Source of the DNA: Watersipora subatra | Lineage: Eukaryota; Bryozoa; Gymnolaemata; Cheilostomatida; Watersiporidae | Direction of reading: 5' to 3' | Length of the DNA stretch: 64,000 bases | NCBI RefSeq assembly: GCF_963576615.1 | Contig: NC_088711.1 | Span: 10,782,869 to 10,846,868, forward strand | Shown: piece after piece, positions 20,395-32,920 of the stretch | Layout: each line of letters begins with the position of its first letter | How positions within the stretch are numbered: position 1 is the first letter of the stretch | Translations under genes and position numbers: made by a program | The notes under the pieces: generated by a model | Seen by the model: the letters and a program-made list of their open reading frames with translations, nothing else | What the model was told of the DNA's origin: nothing | The model's database searches: none

Positions 20395-21890
20395 ATATAT
20401 TTGATGCAATCACCAATTCATACTAAATTGTATTTGATATAATTTAGTATAGACTGAAGCCAAATAATATAGAAAGCATCTATGGTTGCTGAGATATAAA
20501 CATACTCTTATTAATGATGAAAAAATGTTTAGAAAACCATCTGCTGGGAATCATAAGAACTTTGCAAGAACAAACATACTTTTTAAAAAAGGTACAAAGA
20601 AAGGCTACTTTAAATAGTTGCCTGAAGGAAGTTTGTTGTTAGGGTCCAGCTCAGTAATTCCTTAAAAATATTTTAAAGCTTTGAATATAATGGCATGTAT
20701 ATTCAACTAGTGAACGCACATAATGTAGAACAAATAGGGTATATTATTAAAATGGAGACAAACCGTGTCGATCCTCTGAGAATATTTGGAAAAATGATTA
20801 ACTTTACCGGTTAAGAAAATACAAGTCCCAATAATCATCCTGTAACAGCAGAAACAATAACCTGCAAAGACTCCCTTTTTATCGCCTGCAATTTGTATTT
20901 CCCAGGTAATCAACATTTTTGTTCAAAACAGAAGTCAAGAACTTTTAAAAGAAAAAATGAAACTGAAATATTTATCAAGAGCCTGAAGAGTGGAAGCTGA
21001 CCTCCTGTAAACATATAATTGACTAGTATATACTTGATACAAACTAAAGTGGACCATTTTGAAGTCTTATGTGGTTTGCCAAAATAGACGTCATCGATAG
21101 AAATGTATAGAGAGAAGAGATGTATACATTATACTATTATTTACTCTTCACATAGTGTATTGAGTGCTTTTTCTTTACTCTTCTTTACGAAATTAGAGTT
21201 GCAATAATATATAATTTATATATATATTTGTATATATATAAAGACATTGGAAAATTGAGTCTGAACAATAACATCTGAACATCAAGTTTGTGTTTGTCCA
21301 GGTAGAAGTTAACAGTAGGTAAACTCGCCATTGGGAATGTCTAAGATATTGAGGTGAATGTTCAAAGTACTGTTAGTAAACACATTATTAATTTTCATGA
21401 AATGATGATCTCTTGTCTCATATTGACTAACTGCTTTTTTAACAATCTTACCTGGATGCAAAAGTGATCTAGTAAAATCACATTCAACACTATGATATAC
21501 TGCATATTATATTGAGGTGAATATTCAAAGTACTGTTGAAATCTATTGAGTATAAAGAATACTGAACATCAACAAAGGCTGCTTGTCACTTCAGTATTAG
21601 TATAAACACTTATAATTGTCTATATCTATTCTTTTATTCACAATATCTGCTTCATTCTTCTGGATATATTCTTCAAATTGCCATCCAAATTTTCAGAATG
21701 AGTAATCGTATGGTAGTGACGATGTCAAGCTATTTTTTAAAAACTGGCCAAAGTGCAAATCTCAAGAAGTCATGCGCTTTTTGCGAATTGCTGTATCACA
21801 AATAATTGGGAATGCAACTTCTTGTCCAAAATGAAATGCACGGTGGGTTATAAAAAATATTGGTCTGAACCAGGCCTGAGGCAGCTCCTG
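20395..21890 (+). repeat. Gene-less array unit: promoter module fused to 3' flank
   Basis: The module runs to about 20687 (AAAGCTTTGAATAT) and is joined directly to the 3' flank (GTATATTCAACTAGTGAACG). The distal part of the promoter, all three exons and the poly(A) region are missing. The 3' flank then runs to 21890 with no gene. Confidence 0.7.
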
Positions 21891-23060
21891 GCCTGTATTG
21901 GCCAATATTGGCCAATATTAGAAGTAAAATGCACTAATAACTATATTAATAATATTGGTTATTCTAATAATATTAGTAGTAATAGAAAACCAATGCACAA
22001 TTTTGTTTACAATTCCAAACGTCATAGCTAACAATATCAAGAAGTTGTGATATTTATATAGATTTTTAGAAAATCTATTTAATAAAGTGTTTGGTCATGA
22101 CAAACAGCAATATTGAAAGGAAAAGATCATAAGTTTATATCTCTCCCCTTGCAATAGGAGAAATGCAATAATAGAAGTAAAATGCACTGATATTATTAGA
22201 ATAACCAATATTATTAATATAGTAATACAGTAATAACAGAAGACCAATGCACAATTTTGTTAACATTTCAAAACGTCATAGCTAACAATATCAAGAAGTT
22301 GGGATATTTATATATCTAGATTTTTAGAAAATCTATTTAACAAAACTATTTAGAAAAAATAAAAACAGTAAATTACTGCCCATCATCAATGTTGTTAGTG
22401 TGACTATAAGACTTCAATAGTCATCCAAGCTTATAATTAAATATTGTAATAAACTCATAAAAATCGTTAGAAAAAAATACCATCGTCATTTCCTTTACTT
22501 TTGCTGCTCTGGACATCAGTTAGAATACCAAAGTACTCAAAAGGGTCCAAAATGTCAGTTTCTTTGAAATCGGCAAAAAAGAAACGATTTCTGTACTTCT
22601 ACGTTAATTACAGAAACCTTCGGCAATTCAACAATGCTATAGACTGGTGAAATGTGCACGTTATTTTTTCATGAAATACGCACGACTTAATGGTTCTGTT
22701 CTCTGCCGCTCGGCGTTTTGTTTGCCGGTCTTAATTTTGATAAAAGTAAGGCTTGGCCAGTTTTAATAAAGATTTTTGGCCAAATTAATCTGTCTATTTA
22801 TGTATAATCCGATCAGATGGGTTAGTTATAAGATATTGCGGTAACCTTTCAAAGACTTGGTAACATATTTAGATAGGCTCATATGTGTTTTGTATCGTTA
22901 TTATACTTTAACAACTTTACAAAAAATGGTTAAATTTTTTGAAGAGATTTCGATGCAAGGGTTTGCAACGTTGTTGATGAATAATTTTCGTAAGTTGTGT
23001 GCACATGCATTTATCATAAAAACTCTCAAACTTTGCTCCGCTCGTTTGATCGTGGGATAG
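21890..23060 (+). mobile_element. Element C, rearranged copy
   Basis: Right end CGTTTGATCGTGGGA at 23046-23060, as in the copy at 30103-31242. The left end is missing, and a stretch containing AAGTAAAATGCACT and CATAGCTAACAATATCAAG is present twice (about 21915-22075 and 22165-22330), so the copy has a local duplication. No conserved protein domain is seen. Confidence 0.6.
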
Positions 23061-23169
23061 AAATCTATAAGATTCAGGAAATGGATATAAAAGAACCAGA
23101 TAAAGAAATGACAGCTAAATTCCAGCTGCTAGAGTTTTATTGAGAGCCATAGCGGGTGCTGAGTAACCC

Positions 23170-23790
23170 TTGTATCTCAAAAACAATGATTCTATATGTT
23201 ATGTATAAACTCCAGTAAGAATTTCAAAACAGCATAAATCATTATAACTGATGATTTAAGATAAACAAGCCAGATTGCATATATTTGGTACAATCACCAA
23301 GGATAGACTGAAGCCAAATAACATAGAAGGCTTTCATGGTTGCTGAGATATAAATACACTCTTATTAATGATAAAAGAATTTTTAGGAGTTCATCAGTTG
23401 AATCATAAGTCTCTTGCAACAAAAAACATACTTTTTGGAAAGATTACAAGAAAGATTACTTTAAATAGGAATACTTCCTTATAAATGAAGTTGGTTGTTA
23501 GGGTCCGTCCGGTTCATTATTTCCTCAAAAATATTTGAAAGCTTTAAATATATAGATAAAAATAGCATAATAATGATATAAACATTCTACTAGTGTTTAT
23601 TCTGGCACTTATAGGCAAGAGAATTCAGCCAATTAAGCCATTAAAAGAGATGATCAAAGGTGTCAATATATGTAGACTATTGGTAAGAGGACTGATATTA
23701 ATGGAGTACCTCAGCGAATATAGCAACAGTCTGACAGTCAAAGTAGTTCTTGTTCCACAAGAACTGTTATTCTATATCTACTATATAAAC
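23170..23790 (+). repeat. Orphan promoter module
   Basis: GTGCTGAGTAAC, then TGGTACAATCACCAAGGATAG, then AAATATTTGAAAGCTTTAAA, then GTCTGACAGTCAAAGTAG. No TATA box and gene follow; the sequence turns into the island at 23790. Confidence 0.65.
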
Positions 23791-24690
23791 GGCAACCGTT
23801 GTCTGTCTGTGTATGTGTCCGCCTTATAGAGTACCGTACTTTTCGGACTATTAGCCGCTACTTTTTTCTGATGGTTTGAGCCATGCGGCTTATATATAAG
23901 GGTGCGGCTATTCTGTGGTGTTTTCTTTCACCGCTAGGGCGCATTAAAGGAAATCTCCAGTTAGTGCGCCTCTATACATAACCTATTCATCGTTTTTACA
24001 CAAAAATCACGTGATCTCTGGTTAGCGCGCCTTTTTACAGTGCCCAACGGTTATAATCTCCGGTTAGTGCGCCAACTAAATTAATATGAGTAGTATAAAT
24101 CTACTATATAAACGGCAGTCATTGTCTGCCTGTCTGTGTAATTGTGTGTTCGCCTTATAGAACGGTTTTTCCTTTTATCATCATACGAATTTTGGTCGTA
24201 CGAAGCGAACTGAATTAATATGAGTAGTAACAGTAAATAAATTGTAGAGCAATCTTTCTTTTTTCAATCGGTTGTACGAAGCCAAATGAATTAATATGAG
24301 TAGTAAAAATCGTAATTTCGGACTATTAGTCGCTACTTTTGTGTGACAATTTGAGCCAAGCAGCTTAATTAAAGGTGCGGCAATTTTGTTGTTTTCCTTT
24401 CACCGCTAGGACGCATTAACAGAAATCTCCGGTTAGCGCGACTCTTTACAGTGCCTAACCGCACTGTTCCGTTTTAAACAGCAAAGTTGTTGCCGTGTTA
24501 AAAAGCACCGTCCTGAGTTCTGCGGCCTATACAAAGATGTCTATAATACAGCTATACAAATGTACTACTCATTAAATAAAATAAATTAATGAGTAGTTAT
24601 TTACATGCAATTAATACTTACTGCCAATGTGTACCGAGAAGGTCACGTAAACGTTTGTTTCTTGCGGCCTCTGGAAAAAAACGGAGTTCT
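23790..24690. repeat. Composite of foreign dispersed repeats
   Basis: Unlike its surroundings, with more CG. Two stretches contain ACTATATAAACGGCA followed by TTGTCTG (23776, 24105) and two TTTCGGACTATTAG stretches (23838, 24325). Four copies of a CTCCGGTTAGTGCGCC-like motif occur (about 23955, 24015, 24055, 24427). The CGGACTAT motif resembles a repeat common in animal genomes, but I cannot name the family. No gene. Confidence 0.5.
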
Positions 24691-24789
24691 CACCTAGTTA
24701 TGTACAAACTGCAGCGAGAGTTTTAAAAGAGTACGAACCATCATAACGAATGCTTTAAGATAAACAAGACAGATTGCATATCTATATAT

Positions 24790-26020
24790 ATATGGATCTC
24801 AGTGTTTTTGTGTTATTCTGTCATCCGTATGTCCAGTTCGCACTGGAATATAATTCAGAACCACCGGTTTTGCAGTCTGGCATGCTAACCATTACATTAC
24901 CCAACCACTTTGCAGTAGTCTCGAATAATTAACACTAATACTAACGCTAGTGCGCTTGAAGACCATGATTGTGGGAGAGATCATGACCCGTAACGATTAT
25001 AAGTACAGTAGACACCCTTATAATGCATACCTGCTATAACGTAAATTCCAGATAACGTAAATAATTTATGTAAAGGTTTTGCTTCGTACTACATAAAAAA
25101 TTCCATTTAACATAAAGTGTGAAGCTCGGCGAGCTTTCAAATTTGGTTTAAATGTTAATCTATCTCACGGCACTTGCAAGAGAAAAAATGACATGACATT
25201 ATATATATGTATACAGCTTTCATGACATGAGATGAGATTCAGATGTGCTGACAAATCGGATAATAAGTAGCTGCATAATTGTTCATAAACGCTTGAAAGG
25301 TGATCAATCAGTGTCGAGTACCGTCGGAAGTTATCTTTTATTTTAACGTTGACCTTCTGGGTACGAATAGACGACAAACAGATAGTAGCCTACCGCTTAT
25401 TTACATTTAAAATATTTTGTTGTACTGCTTATTGTAAGTGTATAAAATATTTGTTATTAGTTTTAATTTGCAGAATAGACTTTGCTGTTTAGAAAAAAAG
25501 TTAATTGTAATAAAACAAACTTTGAAGATGGGCGCTCTTCATCAACTTAATGTAAGATTACCCCGATCATGGTTTATAAAAGCAGTGAGGTTGATCAGAG
25601 AAAAAAAGTTCTCCATGCAAGCCAGTAATACTACAATTGTGGTACGGCTTAAAAATTGTGGTACAAATTAAAAAAATTAAGTCAAGTTTTTCCTTTATGT
25701 CTGGCCAAAGGGGTAAATATGGAAAGATCTTGGAACGAATTAGGTAATTTCCATGTATTTTACTGTTCTTATAATGTACAATCCCTATAACGCAAACATT
25801 CCTGTAACAGATTATTTTGGTTGAAAGAGCGACTACTGTACAATTATACCAAGCCTCGGCAAGGTGGCTAATGGTTTAATAGTTAGTGGTAATGCACTTC
25901 CTTCATATCTGTGTGTCCAACGAATGTAAATGTTCAATTTCTGTGAGGTGCAATCTTTTTTCTTAACGCCTAGATAGAAGGATGAACACAACTCTTATTA
26001 TAGTAAAGACTTTGACTAGT
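24790..26020 (+). mobile_element. SINE(-)/MITE-A/SINE(+) composite
   Basis: SINE(-) 24795-24912, MITE-A 25004-25840 (ends TACAGTAGACACCC and GAGCGACTACTGTA), SINE(+) 25858-26015. Same order and spacing as at 18840-20090. 26020-26325 is linker. Confidence 0.75.
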
Positions 26021-26324
26021 TTAAGTTACTCAAGCTCATTGGATGAAGAAACTTAGCCAATGACAACTGCATTACCTGCCACTGTTTATAAGCTGTTTTA
26101 AATCTTGAACGAGTGTGTAGCATAAGAACTTTTTTTTTGACAATTTGCTTTAGCTATCTTGCAAGCTGTCAAATGTTTGAATTGTGCATTTGCCAAACAC
26201 ACACAGAAATAAACAAACATTTTCATTTAAAAGTTAGAACAGTAAGTTTTGTATATGTTGATTAGAAATAGATTCTCTGGGCAAAAACCTTTGTATTAAA
26301 TGTGCATTCAGCTAGTATGTTTAT

Positions 26325-26911
26325 ATATTTGATACAATCTCCAATTCATACTAAATTGTATTTGATATAATTTAGTATAGACTGAAGCCAAAATTTAATA
26401 ATATAGTAAGTTTCTATGGTTGCTGAGGTATAAATAGACTCTTATTGATGATAAAAGAATGTTGAGGAGTTTATCTAGTGAGAATCATAACTCTCTTGCA
26501 ACAACAAACATAATTTTTGGAACGGGTACAAAGAAAGGTTACTTTAAATAGACACATGAAGGAATTTGGTTGTTAGGGTCCGGCTCAGTATTTCCTTAAA
26601 AATATTTTAAAGCTTCGAATATATAGATATAAATAGCATATTAATGATATAAACATTCTATTAGTGTTGATTCTGGCACTGGTAGGCGAGAGAATGCGGC
26701 CAATTAAGTCATTACATGAGACGACCAAAGGTGTCAATATATGTGAATTTTTGGTAGAAGGACCGAGATTAATGGGGTACTTCATCAAATATAGCAGATA
26801 AACTTGAACGACTACAAATCAAACAAATGACAAGAGGGAAAGGTGTGGTTATTAAAACTTGGCAGAAACAAGACAGCCAGAGGTATATAAAGAGACGAAA
26901 AACAGTCAAAA
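26325..26911 (+). promoter_or_regulatory. G3 promoter module with TATA box
   Basis: TATATAAAG at 26884-26892; start region ACTTCACACCTTTCCCTACA at 26911. Non-coding exon 1 is about 26912-26972, ending AAAGCAG|GTGCCT. Confidence 0.7.
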
Positions 26912-27193
26912 CTTCACACCTTTCCCTACAGCTGCAGAAGTAACCCGGGAGTTCCTTGACAACACAAAGCAGGTGCCTAGTCTAAACTGTTACTGTTAAG
27001 TAGTTTATTTATTGCTAGAGAATGCAATGATTTGAGACTATTTTATTAGCTCACATTCAGAGCCCTGATTTTAGAAGTTTACTGTTTATCAAGACTTTGT
27101 AGTAGAGAGTTCATGTAGTCATTGACAGTTTCATATTAATGTTTACCTGTTGTATATGTTTTTGGTATAAATTTTACAGACTCCAAACTAAAA

Positions 27194-27514
27194 ATGAAAG
27201 TCCTTGCAGTATTTTTGGCTCTCTGCCTTGCTTTGGCAGTCGGATACGGAGGTGCTGGCTACGGCGGTGGTGGCTACGGAGGTGGCGGATATGGAGGAGG
27301 TGGTTTTGGTGGTAGTGGCGGATATGGCGGCTACAACAGTGGTGGGTACAAGAGTTACGGATATAACAGTGGATACAGCAGTGGATACAGCCGTGGATAT
27401 GGTGGTGGTGGATACGGTGGATATGGAGGCGGTGGATATGGTGGACGTGGTGGATATGGAGGCGGTGGGTATGGTGGGCGTGGTGGATATGGCGGTGGAT
27501 ATGGAGGCTACTAA
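27194..27514 (+). CDS. G3: secreted Gly/Tyr-rich protein (106 aa)
   Basis: The shortest GY paralogue. The signal peptide MKVLAVFLALCLALAVG is followed by only four N-terminal units (GGAGY, two GGGGY, GGGGF) and GGSGGYGG. The core reads YNSGGYKSYGYNSGYSSGYSRGYG, with Asn and Gly in place of Ser, Arg and Lys at three places, so it is less basic than its relatives. The tail is as in G4 (GGRGGYGG twice, then GGYGGY). Predicted exon 2 is 27180-27526 and exon 3 starts at 27633. The reading frame and splice sites are intact. Confidence 0.88.
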   Translation: MKVLAVFLALCLALAVGYGGAGYGGGGYGGGGYGGGGFGGSGGYGGYNSGGYKSYGYNSGYSSGYSRGYGGGGYGGYGGGGYGGRGGYGGGGYGGRGGYGGGYGGY

Positions 27515-27764
27515 AAACCTAAACAGGTATCAAATTATTCTTTTTTAGAGTTTACATACCTTCTATGAAAGTTTAGTGTTTAACACATGTTTTTATGTTT
27601 TGGTAGACTTATACATTTTCTGTACATTTCAGGTACTCAAACACGTACAGGCAATCACAACAAACTGGGAGCACATCTCACAAGATCTGTTGATTTTTTG
27701 TTTATTTTTGTTGTTTTGATTACAATATTATGACATTTTTTTGGATACTGAAATAATAAAATGG

Positions 27765-27770
27765 TTAGTA
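27765..27770 (+). terminator. G3 poly(A) signal AATAAA
   Basis: AATAAA in the conserved 3'UTR context. Confidence 0.75.
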
Positions 27771-27774
27771 AGAT

Positions 27775-29300
27775 AAAACTACCTTTTTTCCTACAATACA
27801 TATCATACAGTATGTTACTTTGTGTAATGACATGTATATTCAACTGGCCAGTGCACATCATGTAAAATAAATAAGGTATATCATTAAAACGGATACATAC
27901 CGTGTCGATCCTCTGAGAATAATTGGAAAAATGGTTAACTTTACCGGTTAAGAAAATACAAGTCACAATAATCATCCTGTAACAGCAGAAACTATAACCT
28001 GCAAAGAGTCCCTTTTTATCCCCTGCAATTTTTAATTCCCAGGTGATCAACATTTTTGTTCAAAACAGAAGTCAAGAACTTATAAATAAATAAAAAATTA
28101 AACTGAAATATTTATCAATGAGCCTGAAGAGTGGAAGCTGACCTCGTGTAAACATATAATTGACTAGTACATTCTTGATACTAAGTAAAGTAGACTATTT
28201 TGAAGTCTTATGTGGTTTGTCCAAGATAGTCGTCAGCGATAGAAATGCATGGAGAGAGTAGGGATTTATACATTATACTATTATTCACTCTTCACATAGT
28301 GTATTGAGTGCTTTTTCTTTATTATTATTTATGAAACTGGCGTTTCTAACAATAATATATAGTTTTTTTATATATGTGTATATATATATAATAAAATTAG
28401 AAAATTGAGTCTGAGCAATAACATCTGCACGCCAAATGTGGTTTGCCTAAATAGAAGTCAGCAGTAGACAAGCTCCCTATTGGGAATAGCTAAGATCTTG
28501 AAGTGAATGCTCAAAGTACTGTTGAACTTTGTTGAATATACAGAATACTGAACATCAACAAAGGCTGTTTGTCACTTCAGTATCAGAATAAATACTTATG
28601 ATTGTCCATATCTATTCTTCTAGCCACAATATTTGCTTCATTCTTCTGAACATGTTCTTAAAATTGTGATTCACATTTTCATAGTGTGCAATCGTACGCT
28701 CGTGATGATGTCAGGTTATTTTTTAAAACTGGCCAAAGGGCAATTCGCACAGTCATGTGCTTCTCGTAAATCTTATGTATCACAAATTATTGAGAACAGA
28801 ACTGCTCATGCGAATTGGAACGCACAATGGGTTATCAAAAAAATTGATCTGAACCAAGCTTGAGGCAGTTCCTACACCTACATTTCTCCTCAGGTATATT
28901 GCCAAGGACTTTTCTCTGATTCAGCCAATTTTGAGGTGAAGAAAGCTCTTGGTCAGTGTTAGGACCACCCAAGCAGCTTAATCAGTCCTGGTGGTCCCTT
29001 TCAAAGATGTGAAACAATTCAAGCTTTGTTAATTAGGACAGAAACATGTCGTACTTTTAACCAACTCACAGGTGCTTATTAATTAAAGCAAAAACACTTG
29101 TGAAAATCTTTCTGAAATTCTACATTGTATTGAATGTTATATATTAAACATATATACCCATAAAAATAATATTCGCAAGGAGACAAGAAGTTGATAGACA
29201 GACAGTGTTCCAAAGTCAACTCTTAGTTCACTAGACATAGAGATCTTATCTCACTCAACTTACTGCTTACTAAGGCTAATCAGCTGACAAAAGAAGTTGA
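27775..29300 (+). repeat. 3' flank and B block after G3
   Basis: 3' flank to about 28890, then B block (AGGACCACCCAAGCAGCTTA through ATCAGCTGACAAAAGAAG). No gene; the apparent ORF at 28633-28863 is not open in the other copies. Confidence 0.7.
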
Positions 29301-29304
29301 AAAA

Positions 29305-29820
29305 AAACTAACTGTGAGATCATGCATGCATTGTAGCTGTTTTATACATTCCTGTGGAAACTAGCCATGAGACCCTGCAGGTATTGTAACTGTTTTATAC
29401 AATCTTTACTATGGTGTGAAAAAAATTAGTATAACCAGCATCTACATGTATTTGTGTGGGTCATAGAAAAGTATAGTTCAAGGTGGTCAGTAGAATTAAA
29501 CAATCACATTCTAAAATTATTAAATACCTTCATATCAACAAAAATCAGGTTGCTACACAAGACATTCCTGAACTTTGTTGTTTTTTAAAACACCCTGTAA
29601 AAACTGCTTCTTTTATTGAACCATCAGCTCAAATAAACAGACTTCATGGTAAACTAGTAATTTACACACAGATTGACAAATCACATGATGGCATGATTGA
29701 TTCCTTCTAAATACAGTTTGCTTGCAATCAATATGAGTTCATTGATCAGTGTTAGATGAATGTAGCTATTGAACCATCATGACAGTATTTGATATCAGCT
29801 ATTTTCAAGATATGTTTAAA
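29305..29820 (+). repeat. Minisatellite (about 2 units) and linker
   Basis: Two units of the 53-bp repeat to 29400, then the linker. The linker holds a 75-residue open frame at 29483-29710 (VSRIKQSHSKIIKYLH, ELCCFLKHPVKTASFIEPS, KLVIYTQIDKSHDGMIDSF), which is broken in the copies at 18440 and 35480. It may be a fossil exon; I do not recognise the protein. Confidence 0.5.
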
Positions 29821-30102
29821 AACTAAATTGTCTCGCTAGTTGAAAAACTTGAACATGGTGCATATATTTTGTGGTTTCTTAGAGTTGCATTGATGTCATG
29901 CCATGTTTCTACCAACTTTGGAGACCCCATTCTATGTCCGTAAAGTCTTGTTCTTTGCCAATGATTTTTTATGAGTAAATATTCAAATCGTGTTTTATTC
30001 GTGCTGACCTTCCATATCAATAATTATTTATCTGTAATTAAAGTATATTCGGGTAGAATTTTATGTAAACGATCTCTAACAGTTCAATGATTTTGCATTT
30101 AC

Positions 30103-31242
30103 ATAAACTAGAAATTCACTGTCATACAGCCCACGACCAAAGTGATATTGGAATAAAGAAAGGGTACTGATGGTTGAGAAATGCAATATTAGCAGTCAAA
30201 TGACACTGCAGTGCAATAGGATAACTGCAATGGTAGCTGTAATGTACTGGGTGTAGGTGTTATTATATACAACAAACAGCAATAATGAAAGGAAAAGATT
30301 ATATATGTTTATATCTCTCCTCCTGCAATAGGAGAAATACAATATTGGCCAATATTAGAAGTAAAATGCACTAATAACTATATTAATAATATTGGTTATT
30401 CTAATAATATTAGTAATAATAGAAAACCAATGCACAATTTTTTTTACATTTCAAAACGTCATAGCTAACAATATCAAGAAGTTGAGATATTTATATACCT
30501 AGATTTTTAGAAAATCTATTTAACAAAACTATTTAGAAAAAATAATAACAGTAAATTACTGCCCATCATCAATGTTGTTAGTGTGACTGTAAGACTTCAA
30601 TAGTCATCCAAACTTATAATTAAATATTGTAATAAACTCATAAAAATCGTTAGAAAAAAATACCATCGTCATTTCCTTTACTTTCGCTGCTCTGGACATC
30701 AGTTAGAATACCAAAGTACTCAAAAGTGTCCAAAATGTCATTTTCTTTGAAATCAGCAAAAAAGACACGATTTCTGTACTTCTACGTTAATTACAGAAAC
30801 CTTCGGCAATTCGACAATGCTATAGACTAGTGAAATGTGCACGTTATTTTTTCATGAAATGCGCACGACTTAATAGTTCTGTTCTCTGTCGCTCGGCGTT
30901 TTGTTTGCCGGTCTTAATTTTGATAAAAGTAAGGCTTGGCCAGTTTTAATAAAGATTTTTGGCCAAATTAATCTGTCTATTTATGTATAATCTGATCAGA
31001 TGGGTTAGTTTTAAGATATTGCGGTAACCTTTCAAAGACTTGGTAACATATTTAAATAGGCTCATATGTGTTTTGTATCGTTATTATACTTTAACAACTC
31101 TACAAAAAATGGTTAAATTTGTTGAAGAGATTTTGATGCAAGGGTCTGCAACGTTGTTGATGAATAATTTTCGTAAGTTGTGTGCACATGCATTTATCAT
31201 AAAAACTCTCAAACTTTGCTCCGCTCGTTTGATCGTGGGATA
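30103..31242 (+). mobile_element. Element C, most complete plus-strand copy
   Basis: Begins CTAGAAATTCACTGTCATAC followed by CCCACGACCAAAG, and ends CGTTTGATCGTGGG. The inner motif CCCACGACCAAA at the left is complementary to the right end, with one difference. The empty site is seen at 36100 and 47160 (CATAAATAAAAATC). Length about 1.14 kb, non-autonomous; the 67-residue frame at 31040-31243 recurs only because the DNA is repeated. 29820-30100 is linker shared with 35710-36090. Confidence 0.65.
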
Positions 31243-31299
31243 AAAATCTATAAGATTCAGGAAATGGATATAAAAGAACCAGATAAAGAAATGACAGCT

Positions 31300-31970
31300 A
31301 AATTCCGGCTGCTAGAGTTTTATTGAGAGCCATAGTGGGTGCTGAGTAACACTTGTCTCTCAAGGACAATGATTCTATATGTTATGTATAAACTCCAGTA
31401 AGAATTTCAAAACAGCATAAATCATTATAACTGATGATTTAAGATAAACAAGCCAGATTGCATATATTTGATACAATCACCAAGGATAGACTGAAGCCAA
31501 ATAACATAGAAGGCCTTCAGGGTTGCTGAGATATAAATACACTCTTATTAATGATAAAAGAATTTTTAGGAGCTCATCTGTTGAATCATAAGTCTCTTGC
31601 AACAAAAAACATACTTTTTGGAAAGATTACAAGAAAGATTACTTTAAATAGGAATACTTCCTTATAAATGAAGTTGGTTGTTAGGGTCCGTCCGGTTCAT
31701 TATTTCCTCAAAAATATTTGAAAGCTTTAAATATATAGATAAAAATAGCATAATAATGATATAAACATTCTACTAGTGTTTATTCTGGCACTAATAGGCA
31801 AGAGAATTCAGCCAATTAAGCCATTAAAAGAGATGATCAAAGGTGTCAATATATGTAGACTATTGGTAAAAGGATTGAGATCAATGGGGTTTTCTGGTGA
31901 ATATAGCAACAGTCTGACAGTCAAAATAACTCTTGTCTCACAAGAACTGTTATTCTATATGTTATAAATT
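31300..31970 (+). repeat. Orphan promoter module
   Basis: Near-copy of 23170-23760 together with the preceding Element C, so the pair (Element C plus module) was duplicated as one block. No gene follows it directly; a second module begins at 31975. Confidence 0.65.
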
Positions 31971-32034
31971 TTGCATATGTTGATTAAAAATAGATTCTCT
32001 GGGCAAAAACTTTTGTATCACCTGTGCATTCACC

Positions 32035-32648
32035 TAGTACATTTATATATTTGATACAATCTCCAATTCATACTAAATTGTATTTGATATAATTTAGTAT
32101 AGACTGAAGTCAAATATATAGAAAGCATCTATGGTTGCTGATATATAAACACACTCTTATTAATGATAACAGAATGTTTAGGAGTTTATCTAGTGGGAAT
32201 CATAAGTCTCTTGCAACAACAAACATACCTTTTGAAAAGGATACAAAGAAAGGCTACTTTAAATAGACGGGTAAAGGAAGTTGGTTGTTAGAGTTCGTTC
32301 CTTATTTGTAACATTGATAAAATGTTTTAAAACTTTTAATATTTAGATAGAAATAGCATATTAATGATATAAACATTCTTTTAGTGTTGATTCTGGCACT
32401 GATATGCAAGAAAATTCAGCCAATTAAGTGATTGCATGAGATGATCAAAGGTGTCAATATATGTGAATCATTGGTAAAAGGACTGAGATTAATGTGGTAC
32501 TCCAGTGAATATGGCAGCAGTCTGGCAGTCAACCAAACTTGAAAGAATAATCAAGAAACAAATGACGAGAGGAGAAAGTGCCAGTTATTAAAGCTTGGCA
32601 AAAACAAGACAGCCAGAGGTATATAAAGAGACAAATAACAATTAAGAC
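32035..32648 (+). promoter_or_regulatory. G4 promoter module with TATA box
   Basis: TATATAAAG at 32620-32628; start region CTTCACACCTTTCCCTACAG at about 32647. Non-coding exon 1 is about 32648-32705, ending AAGGCAG|GTGTCT. Confidence 0.7.
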
Positions 32649-32920
32649 TTCACACCTTTCCCTACAGCAGAAGTAACCAGAAGGTTCTTTGACAATACAA
32701 GGCAGGTGTCTACTGTAAATTGTTAATTGCTTTATTTATTGTTAAAGCATGCAATGACTTGAGACTGTTTTATTACCTCACATTCAAAACCCTGCTTTCA
32801 GAAGTTTACTGTTTATGAAGACTTTAAAGTAGCGAGTGCACATAGTCACTGACAGTTTCATCTTAATGTTTACCTGTTGTATATGTTTTTGGTATTAATT
32901 TTACAGACTCCAAACTAAAA

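Noticed and set aside
25438-25671. Frames inside MITE-A copies (also 19486, 49601, 55171)
   Set aside because: Different frames are open in different copies, and none shows a domain.
31040-31243. 67-residue frame conserved in Element C copies (31040 and 22857)
   Set aside because: The whole 1.1-kb element is equally conserved, so conservation does not show coding; no domain is recognised and the inverted copy is not open.
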